NCBI GenBank assembly: GCA_022842885.1
Contig: JALHOR010000004.1
Span: forward strand, 1 to 40,155
Direction: 5' to 3'
Source: Anaerolineae bacterium
GTDB lineage: Bacteria > Chloroflexota > Anaerolineae > Aggregatilineales > Phototrophicaceae
Length of the DNA: 40,155 bases
Below the pieces are notes generated by a model, which made no database searches, had not been told where the DNA came from, and saw only the letters and a program-made list of their open reading frames with translations. The translations under genes and the position numbers were made by a program. Each line of letters begins with the position of its first letter. The first letter of the stretch is position 1. Below are positions 34,401-40,155 of this stretch, in pieces.

Positions 34401-35132
34401 AACGATAAGCACGATAATGAATCGTTGTATGACAATAATGCCTACAAAGCGCCGCGTGATACGACGATGGCTGACCGGATTCGGATGCAGGTTTTGGGGC
34501 AAAGTTATGTGATGTATGCCCAAGGCATTCCGTTCTTCCAAGCCGGAACTGACCTACTGCGCTCAAAATCGTTAGACCGCAACAGCTATAATTCTGGCGA
34601 TTGGTTTAATCGGCTCGATTTCACCTATCAGACGAACAATTTTGGCGTGGGTTTGCCGCCTGCCAGCGATAACAGTGCCGAATGGGAAACCATGCGCCCG
34701 TTATTGAACGACCCGGCGCTTGTACCAACATCGGACGATATTCAATTGAGTGCCGCGATGTTCCAAGAGTTGCTGCGCGTGCGCTATAGCTCGCCGTTGT
34801 TCCGCTTGCAAACGGGCGAACAAGTGATGGAACGCTTGTCGTTCTATAACACCGGTCTCAAGCAAATGCCGGGCATCATCGTCATGTCCATCAGCGATAC
34901 GGTGGGCGACGATTTAGATGCAGCACATGCAGGCATCGTGGTCATTTTCAACAGCACACCCGACAGCATCGAATATGCTCATGCGGATTTTGCTGGCTCG
35001 GCATATGCGCTGCATCCCGTTCTAGCAGAAGGCGTAGACGAAGCCATGAAAGCCGCCGCCTTTGATGCCGAAACCGGCACATTCAGCGTTCCGGCACTCA
35101 GCGCCGCCGTGTTTGTGCTGCCACAAGCATAA
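31458..35132 (+). CDS. Secreted type I pullulanase (GH13) with three X25-like modules
   Basis: 1224 aa from the ATG at 31458; AAGGAG lies ten bases upstream. A signal peptide (KTSFLKR plus hydrophobic core, to about residue 25) leads to export. Three X25/starch-binding-like modules follow (about 35-125, 147-237, 243-337); the first two are near-copies, each with IPG(S/T)xQSK, GCPGDWQPEC and AGSYEYKVA(L/I)NGSW. Then come a pullulanase linker domain, a CBM48-like region around 490-590, and the catalytic barrel. The type I motif FNWGYDPYHYN is present, with nucleophile D820 (DGFRFDLM), acid/base E857 (YGEGWN) and D986 (KHDNES). It debranches alpha-1,6 links in pullulan or starch. A terminator-like hairpin follows. 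Expected to be outside the cell. Confidence 0.9.
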   Translation: MKTSFLKRTLLWILVVLLSVTVVAQDNPQGLPAPEMVTIPGSLQSKVGCPGDWQPECDKTALTYNAETDVWEGTFAIPAGSYEYKVALNGSWTDNYGADGVKDGDNIALVLEADTSVTFTYDHKTGIVTDTINAGGGSAEQAPPAAEIPEIVNIPGTIQSKLGCPGDWQPECEATFLDYNAAYDVWSRTFDVPAGSYEYKVAINGSWAENYGGTADPGGANIGLTVAEDSSITFYYDHKTKWIADTVRQQIVTAPGTYQDEIGCEADNLATCMISWMQDIDGDGVYSFSTTAIPAGDYESQVAINGELTDVAAFSFNVPTDGTNVSFVYDSNLDAMVVVAGGAALSGANLREQRAYWVSADTLAWNVEPDAALSYRLLYSADASLSVSVFGLQGNFEALNLTMNDAGLSDDVKAKFPHLADFAAFTISADDMAKVPDILKGQFAIAAYNSSDTAVDLAGVQIPGVLDALYTYDGDLGVVFDANGIPAITVWAPTARAVNLLLFDDSAPGTDPQRLPMVNNATSGTWRIIGLPSWKNKFYLFEVEVFAPSVQQIVLNEVTDPYSMSLSVNSQRSQIVNLSDVTLKPEGWDTLGKPELNAPEDITIYELHIRDFSAFAADVPEDLRGTYLAFTLPESAGVKHLTALADAGLSHLHLLPSFDIATINENRRRWFDVDYAAFEGLPPDSEIPQAEINNIRDRDGFNWGYDPYHYNTPEGSYSTDPDGFQRIIEYRQMVMAINTMGLRVVQDVVYNHTNSSGQNDRSVLDRIVPGYYHRLDDRGVVARSTCCDNTATEHHMMRRLMVDSVVFYATQYKIDGFRFDLMGHHMLPDMLAVRAALDELTVEKDGVDGKAIYVYGEGWNFGEVADNARGIQASQLNIAGTGIGVFNDRHRDAVRGGNPFGDRLLQGLSNGLYSNPNGLDERSTELARLLLLTDHTIIGLAGNLRDYSFTDGSGAKVTGAEIDYNGSPAGYTLDPQENIIYNDKHDNESLYDNNAYKAPRDTTMADRIRMQVLGQSYVMYAQGIPFFQAGTDLLRSKSLDRNSYNSGDWFNRLDFTYQTNNFGVGLPPASDNSAEWETMRPLLNDPALVPTSDDIQLSAAMFQELLRVRYSSPLFRLQTGEQVMERLSFYNTGLKQMPGIIVMSISDTVGDDLDAAHAGIVVIFNSTPDSIEYAHADFAGSAYALHPVLAEGVDEAMKAAAFDAETGTFSVPALSAAVFVLPQA

Positions 35133-35150
35133 TGTAAAAAACGTTGTTTG

Positions 35151-35173
35151 GGGTTTGGTCCGCCAAACCCTTT
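35151..35173 (+). terminator. Hairpin after the pullulanase gene
   Basis: GGGTTTGG (35151-35158), loop TCCG, CCAAACCC (35163-35170), then three T. Perfect eight-base stem but a short U-tract. Confidence 0.55.
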
Positions 35174-35202
35174 CAACAACCACGATTTATGTCTGAACTA
35201 GC

Positions 35203-35556
35203 TCACCAATTGAGAGGAATATGCCAAACACGATTTTCAAAATCTGCTGGAAAACTACTGCCAATGAGCATAACTAAATCATTTATGGCTAGACCGATGG
35301 GTGTGCCTTGCGTAATTTCAATTAAACCAGGCATTGGCAATTCATCTTCAATGCGTTTATAGGCAAATCCAATAAGAGTGTCTTTGTCGTGGCTAATGAT
35401 AATAGCGCCTGCCTGCGCTGCTGCTTCTAGCAAGGTTTCATCATCAGATTGATATAATGATGTATCTTGCACACGAGTGATGTCCAAGTCAGGTAATCTC
35501 GCAAGTAACCCTCGCAAGATATAGCCGTTAAAATTTTCATCTGTCCAGAATTTCAC
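35203..35556 (-). CDS. DUF5615 family PIN-like toxin
   Basis: 117 aa. The acidic residues of the PIN-like DUF5615 fold are visible: D6 (FWTDENFNG), the DDE of SDDETLLEAA, and SHDKDT (D57, D59). PIN proteins are ribonucleases, often toxins. It starts inside the last codon of the DUF433 gene (ATGA, four-base overlap), the standard antitoxin-toxin arrangement. The usual length and intact residues suggest activity. No independent ribosome binding site is needed if translation is coupled. RNA target unknown. Confidence 0.85.
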   Translation of the reverse strand: MKFWTDENFNGYILRGLLARLPDLDITRVQDTSLYQSDDETLLEAAAQAGAIIISHDKDTLIGFAYKRIEDELPMPGLIEITQGTPIGLAINDLVMLIGSSFPADFENRVWHIPLNW

Positions 35557-35909
35557 TCGTCACCACCCGCATTCTGACGTAACCGCTTCTCTAAAATAGC
35601 TTGTCTTTCGGCTTTATTCAGCGTTGGTAATGGATGTTTCGCTTCCCACTCCAAACGCCGCTTTTCCGCATTCTCAAGCCGTTCTGTGATATATGCATCC
35701 ACTTCATCGCGGTTATTCAGATAATACCCAATAACATAGTGTATATCCGCAAGATTCAAAACATCAAAATTTTGGGTAATTTCTTCCGGCGTTGAACCAT
35801 TTAAATATTCCTGAATCACCACAATGAGCGTAACACGAGTTTTGCCCACTCGGATTGTCCCATCTGGGTCAGTACGTAAGGGTAGATCAATGGCAGTTAT
35901 GGGTTGCAT
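35553..35909 (-). CDS. DUF433 family antitoxin
   Basis: 118 aa. The N-terminal two thirds is DUF433: IDLPLRTDPDGTIRVGKTRVTLIVVI, then the helix-turn-helix-like EYLNGSTPEEITQNFDVLNLADIHYVIGYYLNN. The rest is a charged helix (ENAEKRRLEWEAKH onward) that probably wraps the toxin. GAGGT lies five bases before the ATG at 35909, and a TATAGT -10-like box is about 30 bases upstream. It overlaps the DUF5615 toxin by four bases. This family is known as the antitoxin in DUF433-DUF5615 pairs; binding to its own promoter is expected but unproven. Confidence 0.85.
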   Translation of the reverse strand: MQPITAIDLPLRTDPDGTIRVGKTRVTLIVVIQEYLNGSTPEEITQNFDVLNLADIHYVIGYYLNNRDEVDAYITERLENAEKRRLEWEAKHPLPTLNKAERQAILEKRLRQNAGGDE

Positions 35910-36024
35910 GGATACCTCTTTTTTAGACTACTATACTGCATTTTTGTCAGATTGCCGCAGGAAACGTTATTTTTGATGAGTAGCAAAGAGCGCCGTTTTT
36001 ATTTCCCCCTAGCGCCGCATTTGC

Positions 36025-36033
36025 TGGTACAAT
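36025..36033 (+). promoter_or_regulatory. Extended -10 promoter of the ATPase-nuclease cluster
   Basis: TGGTACAAT (TGn plus TACAAT) lies 38 bases before the first ATPase start. There is no convincing -35, as is usual for extended -10 promoters. It precedes the first repeat copy, so it is unique to the first ATPase. Confidence 0.5.
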
Positions 36034-36051
36034 CTAAAGTAAGTGATGATA

Positions 36052-36209
36052 AGAAACGGCTTTAGCACCTTATGTTGACCCAATTACGCTTCAAAAATTG
36101 GCGCAGTTTGCGCGATGTCACCATCGAAAATTTGCAACCTATCAATGTCTTCATCGGCGTGAATGCCTCTGGCAAGACCAATATTTTGGATGCCTTATAT
36201 TTTTTGCGC
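36052..36209 (+). repeat. Direct repeat, copy 1 (5' end of ATPase A)
   Basis: 158 bp that recur at 37860-38017, offset 1808. There are four differences, all at codon third positions and all silent (Pro, Asn, Val, Thr). The repeat begins 20 bases upstream of the ATG with GAAACGGCTTTAGCACCTT, which in copy 2 is the end (Lys-Arg-Leu-stop) of the upstream nuclease gene. Confidence 0.95.
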
Positions 36210-37277
36210 CATGCAAATACCGAGAATGGTGGTGGGATAGTAGGCGGCATTTCTCAATGGGGTGGGTTCAGGAAATTACATACAGTCAATACAGGCGAGA
36301 ATGAAATTGAACTCGCAGTTAGTTTTAAACTTCATGATAAGATAGCTGAAATCTATGAGCAATATAAAATCCACTTTGCTAACGGCGATGATTTTCCAAT
36401 ACTTTTTAGTTATCTATTAAAAGAAGATGGTAAAAGTCTTTATAATCCCGAACCAGTTAGTTTACCTGTTAAAAATTTTTCAAGAGGTGGTGCATTTACA
36501 AGAACGTGGCAAGACTACTATGGACGGGCAATTCGTGATTATGCACGTTTTTATAAAACCCAACGCTGGCAAATGCTGCACGAAGGTTTTTTGCCCCCGC
36601 TAAAAGATATACAAGATAGCGAAAATATCACTCTTAATTCTATTGATCCTAATGCCCGCAATGTTTCTTTTATTCTAAACCTGATGCACCGAACACGATT
36701 TGATTTGTTCAGTAAATTCAATCAGGATTTGCTGGAGCTACTAGAAAATGTTCGTAAAATAGAAATTGAATCTAGTTTTCAAGAAACAAAAATCAGATTG
36801 CATGAAAAAAAATTTGAAATGCCAACTGTCTCCTTTGGTACTCGTCGTCTTATCGCTATGTTAGCTGCGATGTATTTGCTTGATATGGATTTAAGTCCCC
36901 TTCCACTGCCTTATAATAATGATACAGAATTTGATGACTTAGAGAATCTGCCACTCGCACACATGCCCGGTCTCGTCGTCATCGAAGAACCGGATATGGC
37001 ATTGAATCCCGGCTTGCTGCGGCGCTTGGTGGGCAAATTCCGCGAGTTTGTGGATGGCGAACATCCCCGCCAACTAATTTTGACGACGCATAACCCCATT
37101 TTCCTGAATTATTTTGAGCCGGAAGAAATCCGCATTGTAGAACGCGATGACGATGGCTATACCACCGTCAAGCCGATTTCTAAACGAATACAGGAAATTT
37201 GGTTTGAGGATGAGGCAGATCCACAGGCGCTTGGGGATATATGGTTGATGAATGTCTTAGGCGGATTGGCAGATTAA
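36072..37277 (+). CDS. SMC/RecF-like AAA ATPase A of an ATPase-TOPRIM cluster
   Basis: 401 aa, ABC/SMC-like ATPase of the AAA_21/AAA_15 type found in defence systems (AriA of PARIS, OLD-like proteins). Walker A is GVNASGKT (29-36), signature-like SFGTRRL near 254, Walker B VVIEEPD (E305, E306, D308), and switch His H340 in TTHNP. The central part (about 55-230) is unlike that of its paralogue at 37880-39091 and clearly more AT-rich: bases 36301-36360 have 32 percent G+C against 43 percent for the equivalent line of ATPase B. The N-terminal 46 codons are a repeat of ATPase B. Nuclease gene DUF4276 starts five bases after the stop. Likely function: sensor or regulator of the adjacent nuclease. 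Confidence 0.88.
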   Translation: MLTQLRFKNWRSLRDVTIENLQPINVFIGVNASGKTNILDALYFLRHANTENGGGIVGGISQWGGFRKLHTVNTGENEIELAVSFKLHDKIAEIYEQYKIHFANGDDFPILFSYLLKEDGKSLYNPEPVSLPVKNFSRGGAFTRTWQDYYGRAIRDYARFYKTQRWQMLHEGFLPPLKDIQDSENITLNSIDPNARNVSFILNLMHRTRFDLFSKFNQDLLELLENVRKIEIESSFQETKIRLHEKKFEMPTVSFGTRRLIAMLAAMYLLDMDLSPLPLPYNNDTEFDDLENLPLAHMPGLVVIEEPDMALNPGLLRRLVGKFREFVDGEHPRQLILTTHNPIFLNYFEPEEIRIVERDDDGYTTVKPISKRIQEIWFEDEADPQALGDIWLMNVLGGLAD

Positions 37278-37282
37278 GTCAA

Positions 37283-37873
37283 ATGATTCATCTAATGGCA
37301 GAACACGCAAAAGATATTATTGTGATGCAGTTGCTATTCAAGCAGAAATTTCCACATGTAAAAATTCGTCCTTATCCGCCGCCTCCTAAAAAAGGGGGTA
37401 TCAGTTGGCTGGCGAAAAATGTCGAGAAGTTGATTATAACAGCTTTGGAGAACCGAAAATCAAAACACGATTGTATTGTGGTTTTGCATGATGCAGATTT
37501 GCAAACGCGCCCACATGGACGAAATGATTACGAGAAAGTAGCACTCATCTGCAAAAAATATAGGGATGATGTCATCTTTATTATTGCTTATGATGAACTT
37601 GAAGCATGGTTGCTGGCAGATAGTGGACTAGCACAAGCCCTCAATCGAAAACCTAAGAATTATGATAATGAAATTAGACCCTCAAAAATTCTCAATAAAT
37701 GGTTGGAAGATACTGGTAGAAAGCATTTAACTGATGAAAAAATCGCCATTATTGAACAGATTCTAAAAGGCTTAGATGGCACTGGCGATCAACACAGCCC
37801 TTCATTGCAAGCGGCACTCAAAAAATTGCATGACCATGATTGTCTAAACGAGGACACTCAGAAACGGCTTTAG
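37283..37873 (+). CDS. DUF4276 family TOPRIM-like protein between the two ATPases
   Basis: 196 aa from the ATG at 37283, five bases after the ATPase A stop. TOPRIM-like acid residues are present: E7 in HLMAEHAKD, the D70-x-D72 pair in VVLHDADLQ, and the family block AYDELEAWLLAD (E105, E107, D113). In TOPRIM folds these positions bind metal and cut nucleic acid; DUF4276 is of that general kind, but catalysis is inferred. A longer start at 37241 would overlap the ATPase by 37 bases and adds no family sequence. The AT-rich, Lys-rich style differs from the host genes. It ends in the repeat (QKRL then stop) six bases before ATPase B. The ATPase-plus-TOPRIM pairing recalls PARIS, where a DUF4435 TOPRIM nuclease is held by an ATPase. 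Confidence 0.8.
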   Translation: MIHLMAEHAKDIIVMQLLFKQKFPHVKIRPYPPPPKKGGISWLAKNVEKLIITALENRKSKHDCIVVLHDADLQTRPHGRNDYEKVALICKKYRDDVIFIIAYDELEAWLLADSGLAQALNRKPKNYDNEIRPSKILNKWLEDTGRKHLTDEKIAIIEQILKGLDGTGDQHSPSLQAALKKLHDHDCLNEDTQKRL

Positions 37874-38017
37874 CACCTTATGTTGACCCAATTACGCTTC
37901 AAAAATTGGCGCAGTTTGCGCGATGTCACCATCGAAAATTTGCAACCCATCAACGTCTTCATCGGCGTAAATGCCTCTGGCAAGACGAATATTTTGGATG
38001 CCTTATATTTTTTGCGC
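37860..38017 (+). repeat. Direct repeat, copy 2 (5' end of ATPase B)
   Basis: Second copy of the 158-bp repeat described at 36052. Here it spans the last codons and stop of the DUF4276 gene, the six-base gap and the first 46 codons of ATPase B. Confidence 0.95.
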
Positions 38018-39091
38018 GATGCCAATATTGACGGCAGTGGCGGCGTGGTGAGCAACGTCATGAAGCGCGGCGGATTCAGCCATATTCGCACGCATCATGT
38101 GCCAGAAACGCTGGTTGAATTAGAATTTACGTTCAAACTGCATCATGGCAGCAGCCAAATTCGCTATTGCAACCAAATTGATTTTATTAACGGCGATGAA
38201 TTTCCTCTGATTTTTAGCACGCATATTGAAGAAAATAATCAACTGATTTATGCCAACGATGCGATGCCGCTGCCATTTGAAAGCAACCTAGAAAGCCGCT
38301 GGCAAAACGCCACAGGCAATGAACGCGGGGATGTGCTGCGGTATTATGCTCATCTGTATGAAATTCGCCGCTGGCAAATGCTGGATGAAGGCTTTGTGCC
38401 ACCCCTCAAAGAGACTCAAGATAATGATAACCTTATTCTGAATCTGATTAGCAGCAGCGGACGCAATGTGCCGTTTATTTTGAATTTGATGCAGCAAACC
38501 CGCTTTGATTTATTCGCCGGGTTAAGCCGCGATTTGCAATGGTTGTTGGGCAATGTGTATGACTTGGAAATTGAATCGCATTTTCAGCAGACCAAAATCA
38601 AGCTGAATGAAAAAAATCAGCGCATTGTCGAAATGCCAACCGTGTCTTTTGGCACGCGCCGCTTGCTGGCAATCCTAACCGCCATGTATTTGCTGGATAT
38701 GGATTTAAGCCCGTTTAAACTGCCGTATCGGGATGATATGCCGTTTGCGGATTTAAGCCATGTGCCGCTGGCGCACATGCCCGGTTTGCTGGTGATAGAA
38801 GAACCGGACATGGCACTCAACCCCGGCTTGCTGCGAAAATTCGTGGAAAAACTGCGCGAGTTTGTGGCGAATCAGCACCCACGCCAATTGATTTTGACGA
38901 CGCATAACCCGACATTTTTAGATTATTTCACCCCCGAAGAAATCCGCATTGTAGAGCGCGATGCCGCTGGCTATACCGTTGTCAAACCGATTTCGCGTCG
39001 CATCAAAGAATTATGGTTTGATGACGAAGAAACGCCCCATTTGCCCGGTCAGGGTTGGCTGAATAATATGTTTGGGGCGCTGGCAGAATAA
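37880..39091 (+). CDS. SMC/RecF-like AAA ATPase B of an ATPase-TOPRIM cluster
   Basis: 403 aa paralogue of ATPase A, with identical first 46 residues, then diverged middle and a similar C-terminal half. Walker A GVNASGKT (29-36), SFGTRRL, Walker B LLVIEEPD, and THNP are all intact, so both copies should bind and hydrolyse ATP. Base composition is more like the rest of the window than that of ATPase A. The start ATG is six bases after the nuclease stop; there is no ribosome binding site, so translation is probably coupled to the nuclease gene. The C-terminus GWLNNMFGALAE matches the end of ATPase A (DIWLMNVLGGLAD). It converges with the lipoprotein gene with only five bases between the stops. 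Confidence 0.88.
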   Translation: MLTQLRFKNWRSLRDVTIENLQPINVFIGVNASGKTNILDALYFLRDANIDGSGGVVSNVMKRGGFSHIRTHHVPETLVELEFTFKLHHGSSQIRYCNQIDFINGDEFPLIFSTHIEENNQLIYANDAMPLPFESNLESRWQNATGNERGDVLRYYAHLYEIRRWQMLDEGFVPPLKETQDNDNLILNLISSSGRNVPFILNLMQQTRFDLFAGLSRDLQWLLGNVYDLEIESHFQQTKIKLNEKNQRIVEMPTVSFGTRRLLAILTAMYLLDMDLSPFKLPYRDDMPFADLSHVPLAHMPGLLVIEEPDMALNPGLLRKFVEKLREFVANQHPRQLILTTHNPTFLDYFTPEEIRIVERDAAGYTVVKPISRRIKELWFDDEETPHLPGQGWLNNMFGALAE

Positions 39092-39096
39092 TTGTT

Positions 39097-40125
39097 TCAT
39101 TGAATCACAAATTGCGTCGCGGGTGCAGCGGGCGTGCCATTGATTTCTAACGCGACTGACCAAGTACCCGGCACAAACGTAAAATCGGTCTGGTCAACAA
39201 AGAACCAGATGCATTTGCCATCAATCGCAAAATCGGGCGTAAAATCAAACACTTTTTCATTATCCCCAATGCGCCAGCGCGAAGCAAGTTGCGTGCCGGG
39301 CGCAATGTTATAGGCGGTGGCGACCACATAAATTTCTGGCACATCAGCGGTAAATTGCAGAACTGCCCCCAACGCACAATCATCATTGCCAACGCTGGTT
39401 GCCATCACAATATTGTCTAAGCGCGGGGCTGTGCCGGTGGGCGTCACACCGAAAGGTGTCACCGTCGGCAGCGTTAGCGCGATTTGTGTCATTTGCTGCA
39501 ACGAACCTGCGGTAGCTTGCGGACGGGCGGTTGCTGTCGGCAGCACAATCGCACCCGTAAACACGCTCCGTTGATATGCCTCCAAATAGTCAATCGGTGT
39601 GCCAGCTTGTACCAATGTGGCTTTCAAGAATTGGCTTTGGGTGGCAGCAAAACTCACCCGTGTGGAGACATAATCCAGCGTTGTTTCTAAACGGGCTGCC
39701 AGCACGGTCGTCGTGGCTTGTGCCACAAATAAGCCCGTGCTGGCGACACTGTGTTGGGTGGCAATCGCATTATCGGCGGTATTGCCATTACATGCGGAAC
39801 AGAGCAAAAGTAGGCAAAAGAGTAGGATACGAATTGAGTTCTGAGTACGAAGTGCTGAGTGCTGAGTTAAAAGATGAAAGATAAAAGTTAAAAGTTTATG
39901 TTCAAAACAGGTGATTTTCCGTAGTGGAGAGGCATGCCTCTCCACTACAACGACGCATTTTTTACGCAATCTGGATATGAACCTAAAATTTTTCGTAGAG
40001 GCGCGATATATTGCGCCCTGACCAACCCAATGACCGCTAACCGCTAATCGCCCATCGCTAATCGCTGACACACTACAATCTCGCTTTATGCCTATGTTAT
40101 AATTTCTTGCGCTCATTAATCGCAT
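39097..40125 (-). CDS. Putative lipoprotein whose 5' end is fused to repeat sequence
   Basis: The frame is 342 codons, but only the last 245 look like a normal protein. From about residue 97 a hydrophobic stretch, LLFCLLLLCSACNG, gives a lipoprotein-like signal with Cys at 112 (position 39792), then a Thr/Ala-rich exported region (LPTATARPQA, LPTVTPFGVTPTGTA) and a final beta-rich domain ending in PGTWSVALEINGTP. Residues 1-95 are translated from dispersed repeats (palindromes at 39921 and 39994) and have no protein-like features. No ATG, GTG or TTG lies in frame between the repeats and the signal; the nearest are GTG at 39945 inside the palindrome and ATG at 40125. So the true start is missing, rare (ATT) or far upstream. 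Possibly a decaying gene. Confidence 0.5.
   Translation of the reverse strand: MRLMSARNYNIGIKRDCSVSAISDGRLAVSGHWVGQGAIYRASTKNFRFISRLRKKCVVVVERHASPLRKITCFEHKLLTFIFHLLTQHSALRTQNSIRILLFCLLLLCSACNGNTADNAIATQHSVASTGLFVAQATTTVLAARLETTLDYVSTRVSFAATQSQFLKATLVQAGTPIDYLEAYQRSVFTGAIVLPTATARPQATAGSLQQMTQIALTLPTVTPFGVTPTGTAPRLDNIVMATSVGNDDCALGAVLQFTADVPEIYVVATAYNIAPGTQLASRWRIGDNEKVFDFTPDFAIDGKCIWFFVDQTDFTFVPGTWSVALEINGTPAAPATQFVIQ
39839..39866. repeat. Degenerate CTGAGT-type short repeats
   Basis: Three or more imperfect copies of a GAGT(G/A)CTGAG unit in a row, followed by AAAAGATGAAAGATAAAAG. Dispersed low-complexity sequence; it coincides with the unclear 5' end of the lipoprotein frame. Confidence 0.55.
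39921..39948. repeat. Perfect 28-bp palindrome
   Basis: GTAGTGGAGAGGCA followed directly by its complement with no spacer. It resembles dispersed palindromic elements of the GTAGGGGCGAGGCATGCC type that are common in Chloroflexota and Cyanobacteria. Confidence 0.85.
39994..40019. repeat. Second dispersed palindromic element
   Basis: CGTAGAGGCGC then GATATATT then GCGCCCTG; the GGCGC/GCGCC arms are complementary. The opening CGTAG is shared with the palindrome at 39921, so both probably belong to one family of dispersed repeats. Confidence 0.7.
40033..40068. repeat. Degenerate CGCTAA direct repeats
   Basis: Four imperfect units of the CCGCTAA / TCGCTAA type, next to the palindromes. Low-complexity dispersed sequence similar in style to the stretch at 25905. 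Confidence 0.6.
40095..40103 (+). promoter_or_regulatory. Extended -10 promoter reading out of the window
   Basis: TGTTATAAT is a consensus extended -10. It points to the plus strand; the downstream gene lies beyond the window end. Confidence 0.45.
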
Positions 40126-40155
40126 GTGGATTTGTCCAATCCTCTAATCACAGGG

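Noticed and set aside
36052-39091. Classical PARIS system
   Set aside because: The nuclease-like partner is DUF4276-type rather than DUF4435, and there are two ATPases.
1-40155. CRISPR array
   Set aside because: No set of regular near-identical repeats with unique spacers was seen; repeat clusters at 25852 and 39839 are too short and irregular.

Overview
The window looks like chromosomal DNA of a Chloroflexota (Anaerolineae-like) bacterium. This is an inference from gene content: PA14/SH3 secreted proteins, a DUF2330 protein, GT-C membrane proteins with a C-terminal beta-sandwich, XisH/XisI, Uma2, frequent TTG/GTG starts, a tRNA without an encoded CCA, and dispersed palindromic repeats. No rRNA or other phylogenetic marker beyond a ribosomal protein S20 tail is present, so the phylum is not proven.

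Layout. 1-5.8 kb: the end of rpsT with its terminator, an M20 metallopeptidase, a long ArsR-type regulator with its own promoter, an alpha/beta hydrolase, two small membrane proteins, a GH16-like beta-sandwich protein and a YbjQ-family protein. 5.9-13.9 kb (minus strand): a NERD membrane protein, then a four-gene operon of large polytopic proteins made of two tandem copies of a two-gene cassette. 14-18.1 kb: a zinc-ribbon methyltransferase, then an ArsR repressor, a flavoprotein and an MFS transporter controlled by three copies of one palindromic operator, which is probably a metalloid or toxicant response unit. 18.2-21.5 kb: XisI/XisH, acyl-CoA dehydrogenase, Uma2 nuclease, GNAT acetyltransferase. 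21.8-25.7 kb: a secreted PA14-SH3 protein, tRNA-Ala(CGC) with promoter and terminator, and transketolase. 26-31.3 kb: a P-type cation ATPase, a DUF2330 surface protein and a kynurenine formamidase. 31.4-35.1 kb: a secreted type I pullulanase with three X25-like modules.

35.2-39.1 kb reads as a defence-like island: a DUF433/DUF5615 toxin-antitoxin pair followed by ATPase - TOPRIM-like (DUF4276) - ATPase. The two ATPases begin with a 158-bp direct repeat that differs at only four positions, all synonymous, and the repeat carries the stop-codon end of the nuclease gene. I rank this cluster as the best candidate for an undescribed system; it is reminiscent of, but not the same as, PARIS (AriA ATPase plus AriB TOPRIM). 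The window ends with a putative lipoprotein whose 5' end has been overrun by palindromic and degenerate repeats.
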